From positions 1 through 55,332 of the forward strand of contig JAGCPG010000130.1 in the NCBI GenBank assembly GCA_017645245.1: a DNA stretch of 55,332 nucleotides, in the 5' to 3' direction. Below the pieces are notes generated by a model, which made no database searches, had not been told where the DNA came from, and saw only the letters and a list, made by a program, of their open reading frames with translations. The DNA is from Bacteroidales bacterium. Its GTDB lineage: Bacteria > Bacteroidota > Bacteroidia > Bacteroidales > F082. Each line of letters starts with the position of its first letter. Within the stretch, counting starts at the first letter, position 1. A program made the translations under genes and the position numbers. Below are positions 1-8,228 of this stretch, one piece after another.

Positions 1-102
<102 letters not shown>

Positions 103-106
103 TTAC

Positions 107-141
107 AAAAAAGCCCTCCGCATCAGCGAGAGGGCTTTTTT
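107..141 (+). terminator. Intrinsic terminator of the rRNA operon
   Basis: A GCCCTC/GAGGGC stem (113-118 with 130-135), extended by an A-run (107-112) pairing with a T-run (136-141), encloses an 11-base loop. It lies directly after 5S and ends in six T, as expected for a rho-independent terminator on the plus strand. The flanking A-run would also let it work for the minus-strand operon ending at 193. Confidence 0.85.
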
Positions 142-197
142 AGTTGGAAGTTGGAAGTTAGAAGTTAACTACCAACTACCAACTGCTAACTGCTAAC
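142..197. repeat. Heptamer tandem array A (8 x 7 bp)
   Basis: Eight 7-base units tile this stretch with no spacer: AGTTGGA twice, AGTTAGA, AGTTAAC, TACCAAC twice and TGCTAAC twice. The left half is roughly the reverse complement of the right half, so a hairpin is possible. The last unit contains the stop codon (193-195) of the minus-strand helicase gene. It is the same class of repeat as those at 28880, 31711 and 46326. Confidence 0.85.
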
Positions 198-1605
198 TGA
201 AAAACTCTTCCTTGAAATTAACGAAAAAAAGCTTCTCCTGCGCTCGGGTGACCGCAGTATACAACCACCGCAAATCCTCTTTCTCCAACGCATCCTTCAA
301 ATTCAACGAGGAATCCACAAAGACGTTCTTCCATTGACCACCCTGGGTCTTGTGACAGGTCAAGGCGTAGGCAAATTTCACTTGCAAGGCGTTGAACCAT
401 GGATTCTGCTTCATGGCCTTGTAACGCTCCCTCTTGTTCGGAATATCCATGTAATCAGCCTCAATGGCCTGCCGCAAACGCCTTTGGTCGTCTTCCGACA
501 ACGAGGCACTGTCGCTGTTCAAGGTGTCCAACAGGATCTTCACGTCTAGATTTGGGGCATCGGGATAATCCGTAAAACTCAACTCCACATCGGCGAAACG
601 GAATCCATAAAGCTCCTCATAGTGTGATATTTTCTGAATCTCCGCCATGTCGCCGTTGGCGATGAAACTGATCTCTCGGTTGCCATCGGCCCAGAAATAG
701 TTGTTCTTCACAATCATCAGCTTGTCGTCCGTGGCAATCTCACCCTCAATGTTCAAAATGCGACTGCGGATGGCCTGATTGAACAGGTTGGCCCTTTTGT
801 TCGACTTGCACACGATGACGGAATCGTTGCTGTGTTCGGCGTCAAAAGCCCGATAGAGCATCTCTTCAAAGGTCTCGGGATCAATGCGTTGGGTGTCGTT
901 GAAGTGGAGGTCGAAGAGAGGAAGCTCGTATTGCAGCTGATCCTCCAACAACAGTTCCCTTAGATGGGTGGCGTTGCTCAAGATGCCTGACTGCAAGGCT
1001 TGGCGTTTCACCTCAGTGAGCTCAAAGGTGGCTATGGTCAATGGGAACTGGCTTTGTAGGTAATCGAGGTCAAGGGCGGGACTCCTGTCGTTGCCCACAG
1101 GAGGCAGTTGTGCCGTGTCGCCGATCAGCAGCAACCTGCAACGCTCTCCGCTGAAAACGTAGGCCAACAGGTCGTCGAGCAGGCTCTTGGTGCCAAACTC
1201 CCGATCCTCGCCGATCATGGAGGCCTCGTCGACGATGAAAAGGGTGTCCTTGTGCTTGTTTTCAGCCCTCGCCATCCTCAGGCTACCGTCAGGGTAGGCC
1301 TGCACCTGATAAATCTTCTTGTGAATGGTGGAGGCATGCTTTCGGGTGTAACCGGCCATGACCTTGGCGGCGCGTCCAGTGGGTGCCATCAGCACGTAAT
1401 CCATTCCCATCTCGGGCAGGGTCTTTACCAAAGCCGTTACCAAGGTGGTCTTACCCGTTCCGGCATACCCACGTAGGATGTAGGCTGGGTTGGGCTTCGA
1501 GGAAAGCAGGAAAGCCGCCAGATGCCGCAACACCGTGGCTTGTCCTTCGGTGGGCGTCAGTCCGAAGGCGTTCAGCAAAAGCCCGTACAGCTCGTTCCTG
1601 TGCAT
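193..1605 (-). CDS. RecD/Dda-like superfamily 1 DNA helicase (AAA ATPase)
   Basis: A 470-residue protein with a full set of SF1B helicase motifs: Walker A GYAGTGKT (46-53), motif Ia APTGRAAKV (74-82), Walker B FIVDEASM (123-130), motif III IGDTAQLPPVG (161-171), and a UvrD_C_2-type C-terminal part with HKTQG (about 418-422) and a WLYTAVTRAQ motif (about 447-456). It is a cytoplasmic ATP-driven DNA translocase, probably 5'-3' by family. It is much shorter than RecD or RecD2 and close in size to Dda-like helicases common in Bacteroidota; it lacks nuclease residues that I can recognise. It starts 3 bases after tamL ends, so it is the last gene of the exbB operon. Its stop codon lies inside a heptamer repeat. 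The exact cellular role (repair, replication restart) is not shown by the sequence. Confidence 0.85.
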   Translation of the reverse strand: MHRNELYGLLLNAFGLTPTEGQATVLRHLAAFLLSSKPNPAYILRGYAGTGKTTLVTALVKTLPEMGMDYVLMAPTGRAAKVMAGYTRKHASTIHKKIYQVQAYPDGSLRMARAENKHKDTLFIVDEASMIGEDREFGTKSLLDDLLAYVFSGERCRLLLIGDTAQLPPVGNDRSPALDLDYLQSQFPLTIATFELTEVKRQALQSGILSNATHLRELLLEDQLQYELPLFDLHFNDTQRIDPETFEEMLYRAFDAEHSNDSVIVCKSNKRANLFNQAIRSRILNIEGEIATDDKLMIVKNNYFWADGNREISFIANGDMAEIQKISHYEELYGFRFADVELSFTDYPDAPNLDVKILLDTLNSDSASLSEDDQRRLRQAIEADYMDIPNKRERYKAMKQNPWFNALQVKFAYALTCHKTQGGQWKNVFVDSSLNLKDALEKEDLRWLYTAVTRAQEKLFFVNFKEEFFS

Positions 1606-1608
1606 GGC

Positions 1609-3942
1609 TTAGAAAGGATATCCGATGTTAAAAACCCAGCTCAAATCTTTGAATTTCAGGTCGTTGCCTAAATTCCAGTGATTTCCGTCGGCATCTGGAT
1701 AGGGATACCTGAACGGCATGGCCAGGTCGAGGCGGAGGATCACCATCTTGAAGTCAAATCGGGCGCCAATACCGGCATCAACGGCGATTTGATCATAGAA
1801 TTTGTCGAAGTAGAACTCGCCATTCGGCAACAACTCATTGGCGTGGAAATTCCAAACATTGCCCGCATCCATGAAAACAGCGCCGTTGATCATGTTATAG
1901 ATGGGGAAACGGAACTCGGCGTTGCACTCCAGCTGGATGTCGCCAATGCGTTCGATGTTGGCTTCGCCGTTGGGAACGTAAGCTCCCGGACCCAGCTTTC
2001 GGTAACCCCAACCACGCATTCCGATGGATCCACCGGAGTAGAAACTGCGCTCAAACGGCATGTCGTAGGAGTTCCCGTAAGGCACACCCACACCGATCAA
2101 CTGCCTGAAAACGAACCATGACTTGTCGCCGGTCTTGATGTATTGCCTGAAATCCACGTCGCCACGGAAAAACTGGGCATACCGAATGCCGAAAAGCTCG
2201 TGATGGTCGTCCTCTTCGGTGATCAGCTTGGTGTTGTTCAACAGCGAAAGCAGCCCGCCACTCGATTCGAAATTGAATCTAAGGTAAATGTAATTGCTTG
2301 ATTTGTTGATGGTTTGTGTGTTGTAGATCAGCGAATAACGTCCGCCAAACACGAAATGGCTGGTGTATTGGTCCTTGATGCGCTGGTTCTGCTCTTGGTT
2401 CAAGATATCCTCAAATGCAGGTATGGGATTGACTTTGACGTAGTTGATGTAGATTGGCGTCAACACAAACTGCAACCTTTGGTTGGATTTCCAGTCATAG
2501 CCGAAGGTGGCCATGGTGATGTATCGCGAATAGGCGTATCTCACCTGGGCACTTCCTCCCAAGGAGATCGAGGTTCTGGGCTGGTAGTCGAGGGCAAAGG
2601 TTTTCAGCGGGATGGGACTGAGGAACTTAGGGAAGTAAATGCTGGAGTTGACGATCAACTCCTTGGTGTTGAAAACCTGTCCTTCGTCGCCGATATCGCC
2701 CAGTTCGATGACCTCCTGTGCCTCCAGTCCTCCCTTGATGCTAAAGGTCAGCGACTCCGCTCCCCTGAAAATGTTTCGGTTGGTATAGGTGACGCTACCA
2801 CTGATGCCCAGGTCGCCCCCCGAGTTGGTGCCTTCCGTCTGGAACTTGACGGAATGGGTGTTGGCGCGCCTCAGCATGATGTTGCAATTGAGCAGGTTGG
2901 CCGTGTCGCAATGGATGCTGTCGAATTCGATGCTCGAGTTGGCGAACACCTTCAGGTTGGATAGTGCGCTGTAGGTCATCGATACTTGACGTTGCCTGTA
3001 GGGCCTGCCTTGCTGGATCTGGATGACTTGCGAGAAGGTGTTCGGACGGATGCGGGGCTTCTCGTGGTAATACACGTGCACTTCGTTGGGCAAATGCCTG
3101 AAACCGGTGGAGAAGACCGCAGTGGCCGAATCGGTAGGCGGCTTGAAGGCCAACGACGGCATGTAGTTGGGGTAGATGCTGATCTTGTTGATGTTGTATT
3201 GTTTGTGGGGATGTGTGGCGCCCGTGTTGCGGTCCTTGGCATTGGCGATCTTCATGGTGACCGTCAGGGTGTGATTGTTGAAACTGCTGTCAACCTCGAA
3301 AGTGACGTATTCGCGGGTGAAGTAGTAATACCCCATGTTGCGAAGGAAGTCTGTGATCAGCACACGTTGCTCGTCGAGCGTGTAGGCGTTGTAGATGTCG
3401 CCGACCCTGGCGGGAAGCCTGTCCCTGCTCTTCAGCCGTGAAACGATGCTCATGATCACCGTGTCTTCAATATTGTAGTTGATCTCGCTGATATGGTAGG
3501 GCGTTGCGGGAAGAACCTCGTAGGAGGTTTTGGCACTATAGCCATCATAAATGACGTTCTTCACGACCCTGGAGTTGAAATATCCTCGGTTGTCGAGATA
3601 ATCCTCCATCTGCTTGGCTGAGTTGACCGCCGCTTGGTCGTCGTAATATTCAGGCTCTCTGGCCAGATGCTCGTTCACCCAGTGCCAAAGGCCTTTCTCA
3701 TGGTCCTCGGTGACGTAATAGAGCCAAGTGGTGAATCGGTTGGGGAACCTGACTTTATGGGGACTTTGGATAATGTAGTTTGAGACTTCCGATTTGGTGA
3801 AGTCCGTTTTCTCGTCACTCGCGATGGTGACGGTGTTTTTTTGCAGGAAATATTTTCCTTCGGGGACAAAACGGCCGACAGAGCACGATGCCAACAGGGT
3901 GAGCGCAAAGCAAGCAATGATGATATGTAAAGCTCTTCTCAT
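1609..3942 (-). CDS. tamL: TamL-like Omp85-family outer-membrane lipoprotein
   Basis: A 777-residue protein with an N-terminal lipoprotein signal (LLASC lipobox, Cys20), POTRA-like modules in the N-terminal half and a C-terminal beta-barrel of the bacterial surface antigen/Omp85 type. The conserved loop-6 motif is visible as GMRGWGYRKLGPG, and the chain ends in a beta-signal-like strand with terminal Phe (VFNIGYPF). The lipid anchor marks the Bacteroidota TamL subgroup rather than BamA. By family it inserts or exports outer-membrane proteins, usually with an inner-membrane TamB, which is not encoded nearby. Its start codon overlaps the folC stop by 4 bases, so translation is probably coupled. 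An alternative is another BamA-like paralogue; the Omp85 assignment is firm, the TamL label less so. Confidence 0.8.
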   Translation of the reverse strand: MRRALHIIIACFALTLLASCSVGRFVPEGKYFLQKNTVTIASDEKTDFTKSEVSNYIIQSPHKVRFPNRFTTWLYYVTEDHEKGLWHWVNEHLAREPEYYDDQAAVNSAKQMEDYLDNRGYFNSRVVKNVIYDGYSAKTSYEVLPATPYHISEINYNIEDTVIMSIVSRLKSRDRLPARVGDIYNAYTLDEQRVLITDFLRNMGYYYFTREYVTFEVDSSFNNHTLTVTMKIANAKDRNTGATHPHKQYNINKISIYPNYMPSLAFKPPTDSATAVFSTGFRHLPNEVHVYYHEKPRIRPNTFSQVIQIQQGRPYRQRQVSMTYSALSNLKVFANSSIEFDSIHCDTANLLNCNIMLRRANTHSVKFQTEGTNSGGDLGISGSVTYTNRNIFRGAESLTFSIKGGLEAQEVIELGDIGDEGQVFNTKELIVNSSIYFPKFLSPIPLKTFALDYQPRTSISLGGSAQVRYAYSRYITMATFGYDWKSNQRLQFVLTPIYINYVKVNPIPAFEDILNQEQNQRIKDQYTSHFVFGGRYSLIYNTQTINKSSNYIYLRFNFESSGGLLSLLNNTKLITEEDDHHELFGIRYAQFFRGDVDFRQYIKTGDKSWFVFRQLIGVGVPYGNSYDMPFERSFYSGGSIGMRGWGYRKLGPGAYVPNGEANIERIGDIQLECNAEFRFPIYNMINGAVFMDAGNVWNFHANELLPNGEFYFDKFYDQIAVDAGIGARFDFKMVILRLDLAMPFRYPYPDADGNHWNLGNDLKFKDLSWVFNIGYPF

Positions 3943-5225
3943 ACGACTTCGGCTACGATGAAATTGGATCCGCCGATAAAGACCACATCGTCGAAATGGG
4001 CGTCGTTCAGCGCCGAAAGATAAGCGTCTCTAACGGAATTGTAAACCTTTCCCCTGAGGCCGAGATCAAAGGCTTTCTCCGCTAGGATCTTCGCATCGAG
4101 TCCCCTGGGGATGTCGGCTTTGCAAAAATAGTACTCGCAGCTGTGGGGGAGCAGCTGGAGCACATGGTCGATGTCCTTGTCGTTGACCATGCCGATGACG
4201 AAATGCAGCTTGTTGTAGGTCATCTCAGCCAGCTGGCTGACCACTTCGCGGATGCCGTCCACGTTATGGCCGGTGTCAGCGATGGTCAAGGGATCGTGGT
4301 TGAGGATCTGCCAACGGCCCATGAGATGGGTGTTCCTGATGACGTTGGCAATGCCGTCGCGGATGTCGTCTTCGCTGAGGTTGAACTTGTCTTTGAGCAG
4401 GTCGGCGGCGCAGACCACGGTGGCGAGGTTTTTCTTCTGGTAGTTGCCCATCAAGGGGATCTGGCAGGCTTCGAGATATAGCTCGCTGTTCTTCCAGATG
4501 TCGTATTCCTGTTGGGTCATCGACTCGATGTGAACCTTGTCGCAGTCGAAGATCTGGTCGGCAAAATAGATGGGACTGTGGCACGCTGCAGCCTTGTCCT
4601 CAAACACCTGATGGGTCTCGGGTTGGGTCTCTCCAATAACAACCGGAATTCCCTCTTTGATAATTCCGGCCTTTTCGCCAGCGATCTTTTCCAGCGTATC
4701 GCCCAAAAACTGAACATGATCCAATCCGATGTTGGTGATGACGCTCAGCTCAGGGGTGATGAGGTTGGTTGAGTCGAGCCGTCCGCCCATGCCCACTTCC
4801 ACAATGGCGATGTCCACCTTTTCGTTCGAGAAATAGTCGAACGCCATGCCTACCGTCATCTCGAAGAAGGAGAGCTCCATCTTCTCGAACTGTTCCTTGT
4901 TGCGCTCGATGAAGTCAACGACATGCTCCTCCGGGATCATCTCACCGTTGATGCGGATGCGCTCCCTGAAGTCGCGCAGATGGGGCGAGGTGTAAAGACC
5001 TGTCTTGTAACCTGCTTCCTGGAAGATGGAAGCCAATAAATGCGAGGTCGAGCCTTTGCCGTTGGTGCCGGCCACATGCACCGACTTGAAGTTGTGGTGG
5101 GGGTTGCCCAAGTATCCAAGAAGGGCTATGGTATTGTCTAAACCGACTTTGTAGGCGGCGCCTCCGACGCGTTGGTACATCGGGAGTTTGTTGAACATCC
5201 AATCAAGAGTTTCCTGGTAGTTCAT
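3939..5225 (-). CDS. folC: Dihydrofolate synthase / folylpolyglutamate synthase
   Basis: A 428-residue Mur-ligase-family enzyme that adds glutamate to dihydropteroate or tetrahydrofolate using ATP. Visible features are the P-loop GTNGKGS (53-59), the TSPHL stretch typical of FolC just after it, the VEVGMGGRLDSTN motif of the central domain, and a Mur ligase C-terminal domain with DTGHNVDG. Length fits the family. It sits between tonB (15 bases upstream) and tamL (4-base overlap) on the minus strand, so it is transcribed with envelope genes although it is a cytoplasmic folate enzyme. Start codon ATG at 5225 leaves a normal N-terminus. Confidence 0.95.
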   Translation of the reverse strand: MNYQETLDWMFNKLPMYQRVGGAAYKVGLDNTIALLGYLGNPHHNFKSVHVAGTNGKGSTSHLLASIFQEAGYKTGLYTSPHLRDFRERIRINGEMIPEEHVVDFIERNKEQFEKMELSFFEMTVGMAFDYFSNEKVDIAIVEVGMGGRLDSTNLITPELSVITNIGLDHVQFLGDTLEKIAGEKAGIIKEGIPVVIGETQPETHQVFEDKAAACHSPIYFADQIFDCDKVHIESMTQQEYDIWKNSELYLEACQIPLMGNYQKKNLATVVCAADLLKDKFNLSEDDIRDGIANVIRNTHLMGRWQILNHDPLTIADTGHNVDGIREVVSQLAEMTYNKLHFVIGMVNDKDIDHVLQLLPHSCEYYFCKADIPRGLDAKILAEKAFDLGLRGKVYNSVRDAYLSALNDAHFDDVVFIGGSNFIVAEVV

Positions 5226-5239
5226 GGTAGTTGACGGTG

Positions 5240-6031
5240 TTATTGATTTTGAACGAAGGTATAGGTGATCGTTCCTTTTTGTTCTTCGGGAGCGGTGGGA
5301 TCGGCGATGAACTTCGAACGGCGGGCGGCTTCCAGAGCCATGTTGCGCATCTCGGTGTTGGTGATGTCGGTTCCCTTGGCGATGTTGGCCCTAACGACGT
5401 TGCCTTCTTGGTCTACGAAAATCTCCACGACGATGTGGCCTTCTTCAGGGAAGTCCTTCGAGGGGCGTTGAAGCGTCTTGGCACCACGGCCTCCCAGGTC
5501 GTAACCAGCGCCGTTGCCTTGTCCGCCATGTCCATCGTATTTGTTGATCCCCGCCAATCCATTCGGATTGCCTTGGTCGCCAGGCTGTCCTGTGATGCCT
5601 TGCGATCCTCCGTCTTGCGACTTGTCGCTGCCCTTGAACAGGGCTTTCGGGTTGACCACAGGTTTGGGTTCTTCAGGCTCTTTCGGCGTCTCAGTCGGCT
5701 TGGTCTCAGTCTCCTCTTTCATTTCCTTCTTCTTCTCAGTCTTGATCGAGGGGGCTTCCTCGGTGTCTTGGGTCACCACGTCATCCTTGCTTTTCACGTT
5801 CTCGTTCTCCTGTGGCTTGGGTGGAAGGGATTGCTGGGGGATGGCCGATTTTTCAGGCTGAACCTCGCCCATGCCTTGGTTGTACATGCCCAGATCGACT
5901 TCAACGCCTTCTTCTCCAGGGAGGGGCAGGGGCGTCCTGAAAGCCATCAGGAAGAGCGCAAGCACGATCAAGGCGTGAACCACGAGGGCTCCGACGGCGG
6001 CGATGGTCCTATCTTTTTTCTCTTTGCTCAT
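5240..6031 (-). CDS. tonB: TonB-family energy transducer
   Basis: A 263-residue protein with one N-terminal membrane helix (about residues 10-29), a long periplasmic linker rich in Pro, Glu and Lys (about 75-135), a Gly/Asn/Gln-rich spacer, and a C-terminal TonB-type domain ending in the beta strand TITYTFVQNQ. It would couple the ExbB/ExbD proton channel to TonB-dependent outer-membrane receptors. The start overlaps the exbD stop by 4 bases, which fixes it as the third gene of an exbB-exbD-tonB set. Bacteroidota carry many TonB paralogues, and no receptor gene lies nearby, so the substrate cannot be inferred. A TolA-like role is the main alternative. Confidence 0.88.
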   Translation of the reverse strand: MSKEKKDRTIAAVGALVVHALIVLALFLMAFRTPLPLPGEEGVEVDLGMYNQGMGEVQPEKSAIPQQSLPPKPQENENVKSKDDVVTQDTEEAPSIKTEKKKEMKEETETKPTETPKEPEEPKPVVNPKALFKGSDKSQDGGSQGITGQPGDQGNPNGLAGINKYDGHGGQGNGAGYDLGGRGAKTLQRPSKDFPEEGHIVVEIFVDQEGNVVRANIAKGTDITNTEMRNMALEAARRSKFIADPTAPEEQKGTITYTFVQNQ

Positions 6032-6441
6032 TTTTTCGGTGATGTGGCCAGGATGACCTTATGGTTTTGTCCTGTGGCGTTGTTGATTTCGTTGACGGCG
6101 TCGATCACGTTGACCACATACTGCACGGGCACCGACTTGTCCGAACGGAGCACGATGGTGGCATCGCTCTCTCCGGCGATCTTCGCACCGATGCTGCTGG
6201 CAAGCTCGTCATCGGTGACGGGGGTCTCGTCAACGTAATACTGGAAGAGGTCGTTGATATACACTGTGACCGTCTGTTTGGCCATGGTCTTGCTGCTACT
6301 CGACGGCAGCAGCAGCTTGATGGCGTTCGGGGCCACCAGGGTCGAAGTCAGCATAAAGAAGATCAACAGCAGGAACACCAGGTCCGACATGGACGAGGAG
6401 TTGAAGCTGACGCCGATCTTGTTTCTTGTCTTGATTGCCAT
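6028..6441 (-). CDS. exbD: ExbD/TolR-family proton channel subunit
   Basis: A 137-residue protein with one membrane helix close to the N-terminus (about 20-37, starting SDLVFLLLIFFM) and a periplasmic domain. Asp20 at the start of the helix matches the family's conserved proton-path aspartate. Upstream of it lies the usual charged cytoplasmic tail. It works with ExbB to energise TonB. It starts 12 bases after exbB and overlaps tonB by 4 bases. ExbD and TolR cannot be separated by motif alone; adjacency to a TonB-type gene favours ExbD. Confidence 0.92.
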   Translation of the reverse strand: MAIKTRNKIGVSFNSSSMSDLVFLLLIFFMLTSTLVAPNAIKLLLPSSSSKTMAKQTVTVYINDLFQYYVDETPVTDDELASSIGAKIAGESDATIVLRSDKSVPVQYVVNVIDAVNEINNATGQNHKVILATSPKK

Positions 6442-6453
6442 GGTGCGTAGGTT

Positions 6454-7089
6454 TTATGCGGGCTCGTTGAGGACATCCATAAACTCGGTGGTCTTGGCTT
6501 CCAGCAGGTTGACTACATTCTGGATCTTTGCCACGGTGATGGTGTAGAATACGTATGCGATGATGCCCACGATCAAACCGCCGACGGTGGTGACCATGGC
6601 TTCGTAGATGCCTGATGACAGCAGCTCAATGTCGATGTTGTTGCCGGCCATCGACATGTTGTAGAAGGCACGAATCATGCCGGTCACGGTGCCGAGGAAA
6701 CCGATCATCGGGGCGGCGCTGGCGATCATGGAGAGCAGCGTGACACCTTTCTCCAGTTTGGCGACCTCCAGGTTGCCGACGTTCTCTATGGTGGCGTTGA
6801 TGTCGCTCAGCGGACGGCCGAGGCGGGAAAGGCCCTTCTCGATCATCCTCGCGATGGGCGTGTCGCTGCCGCGGCAAAGGGCTTTGGCGCTGTCAATCTT
6901 GCCTTCCTTCATGTATTCGCGGATGCGTTCCATGAATCCTTTGTCGACGTTGGTGGCGCGTTTCACCACGATGAGGCGTTCAATGAAAATGTAAACGGCA
7001 ATGACGGAAAGGACGGCCAACACGACCATGATCCAGCCGCCTTTCATGGCCAGGTCCAGGATGGAGAGTTTGATTTCTGTTGCTTCCAT
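6454..7089 (-). CDS. exbB: ExbB/TolQ/MotA-family proton channel protein
   Basis: A 211-residue inner-membrane protein with a first helix at about 16-36 and two further helices in the C-terminal half, the arrangement of the MotA/TolQ/ExbB family. The IASAAPMIGFLGTVTGMI block is the family's most conserved stretch, and the last helix pair carries the AMVTTVGGLIVGI motif. It forms the pentameric channel that takes ExbD. It is the first gene of the six-gene minus-strand operon, with a Bacteroidetes-type -7 box 36 bases upstream of the ATG. Confidence 0.93.
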   Translation of the reverse strand: MEATEIKLSILDLAMKGGWIMVVLAVLSVIAVYIFIERLIVVKRATNVDKGFMERIREYMKEGKIDSAKALCRGSDTPIARMIEKGLSRLGRPLSDINATIENVGNLEVAKLEKGVTLLSMIASAAPMIGFLGTVTGMIRAFYNMSMAGNNIDIELLSSGIYEAMVTTVGGLIVGIIAYVFYTITVAKIQNVVNLLEAKTTEFMDVLNEPA

Positions 7090-7124
7090 ATAGAATTGAT
7101 TTTAAATCGAGATTCAAGAATTTA

Positions 7125-7132
7125 CAAAGATA
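7125..7132 (-). promoter_or_regulatory. -7 box of the exbB-helicase operon
   Basis: On the minus strand this reads TATCTTTG, a full match to the Bacteroidetes -7 consensus TAnnTTTG, 36 bases before the exbB start. A second match, TATTTTTG, lies 10 bases further upstream (7142-7149). No clear TTTG -33 box is seen at the usual distance. The intergenic gap is only 86 bases, so this is the natural place for the operon promoter. Confidence 0.55.
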
Positions 7133-7175
7133 CCATAATAACAAAAATAATACCTAAAAATTGTGTATTTTTTTG

Positions 7176-8228
7176 TTATGGTATCCAAATTTTCCCGCTG
7201 CATGAGTCGGAAGGAGCCCCTGTCACGGAACAGAGCACGTTGACGCGTCCCTCCAAACGCAATAGGCCCAATAGGGCGAAAATGAGGGCTTCCTTGTAGT
7301 CAACAGTTTGTGAATCAGGCACAACGACCTGATGTTGGGTGTGTTGCTGGATGCGATCAACGAGGTATTTGTTGTGCGCTCCGCCGCCAGTGACCAGCAT
7401 CTTGCCTTCGGGGAGCTGTCCAGTGGCTTGCCCGATTTGTTGGGCGATATGTTCCACGAAGGTGGCCATGGCGTCGGCAGTATCGTATGCTTCCAGCGTT
7501 TGTTTCTGATAGGTCTCGAAGAATTCTCTTCCTAATGATTTTGGCGGCGCTTGTTGAAAGAAAATGTTGTCGTCAAGACGTTTCAACAGTGTTTCGTTGA
7601 TTTTACCGCGCTGGGCGATCAGTCCGTCCTTGTCGTAGGCAAGGCCTTCGCGCTGGGCCAGCCAGTTGAGGGCTTGGTTGGCGATGCAGATGTCGTAGGC
7701 GATGCGTTGCCCGTCCAGCTCGTTTGAGAGGTTGGCGATGCCGCCGATGTTAAGGCAGATGTCGTAATCGCTGAACAACAGCTTGTCGCCGATGGGCACC
7801 AAAGGCGCTCCCTGACCGCCTTTGGTGACGTCTTCCGTGCGGAAGTCGTTGACGGTGAGCACACCGCAAGCATCGGCGAGAGCTTTTCCGTCGCCGATCT
7901 GTAAAGTGTAACGCTGCTCAGGCTTGTGGAAGATGGTGTGTCCGTGCGAAGCCACAAAGTCGGGCTTCACATGGTGCCGTTTGATGAATTCCGAGATGCG
8001 CTGGCCCAAGTAAGCGCCATAATCCTTGTCGAGCGGCCCAAGGTCTTCGGGTTCAGAGAGGAAGGCGTTGGCGAGCCGTTGCTGCCAAAGCTCAGGATAG
8101 GGAAGGGTTTCCGCTTCAATAATATTATAGGTGTAATGCCCGTTGTCGCTGGTGAAATGCACCAAGGCAATGTCGATGCCATCGAGCGAGCTGCCCGACA
8201 TGAGACCTATGGCAAGCGATGTTTTCAT
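7176..8228 (-). CDS. anmK: Anhydro-N-acetylmuramic acid kinase
   Basis: A 350-residue cytoplasmic sugar kinase that opens and phosphorylates 1,6-anhydro-MurNAc to MurNAc-6-phosphate during peptidoglycan recycling. The family signature GLMSGSSLDGID (8-19) is at the N-terminus; the ASHGHT and NIGGIANLS motifs and the LVTGGGAHNKYL ATP-binding motif follow in order. The start overlaps the murF stop by 4 bases, so wall synthesis and wall recycling genes are coupled. Length is slightly below the Gram-negative average, as usual in Bacteroidota. Confidence 0.95.
   Translation of the reverse strand: MKTSLAIGLMSGSSLDGIDIALVHFTSDNGHYTYNIIEAETLPYPELWQQRLANAFLSEPEDLGPLDKDYGAYLGQRISEFIKRHHVKPDFVASHGHTIFHKPEQRYTLQIGDGKALADACGVLTVNDFRTEDVTKGGQGAPLVPIGDKLLFSDYDICLNIGGIANLSNELDGQRIAYDICIANQALNWLAQREGLAYDKDGLIAQRGKINETLLKRLDDNIFFQQAPPKSLGREFFETYQKQTLEAYDTADAMATFVEHIAQQIGQATGQLPEGKMLVTGGGAHNKYLVDRIQQHTQHQVVVPDSQTVDYKEALIFALLGLLRLEGRVNVLCSVTGAPSDSCSGKIWIP

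Noticed and set aside
142-197. Heptamer arrays considered as CRISPR or as a mobile-element end
   Set aside because: Units are 7 bases with no unique spacers, no cas genes occur, and no transposase or target duplication is seen.
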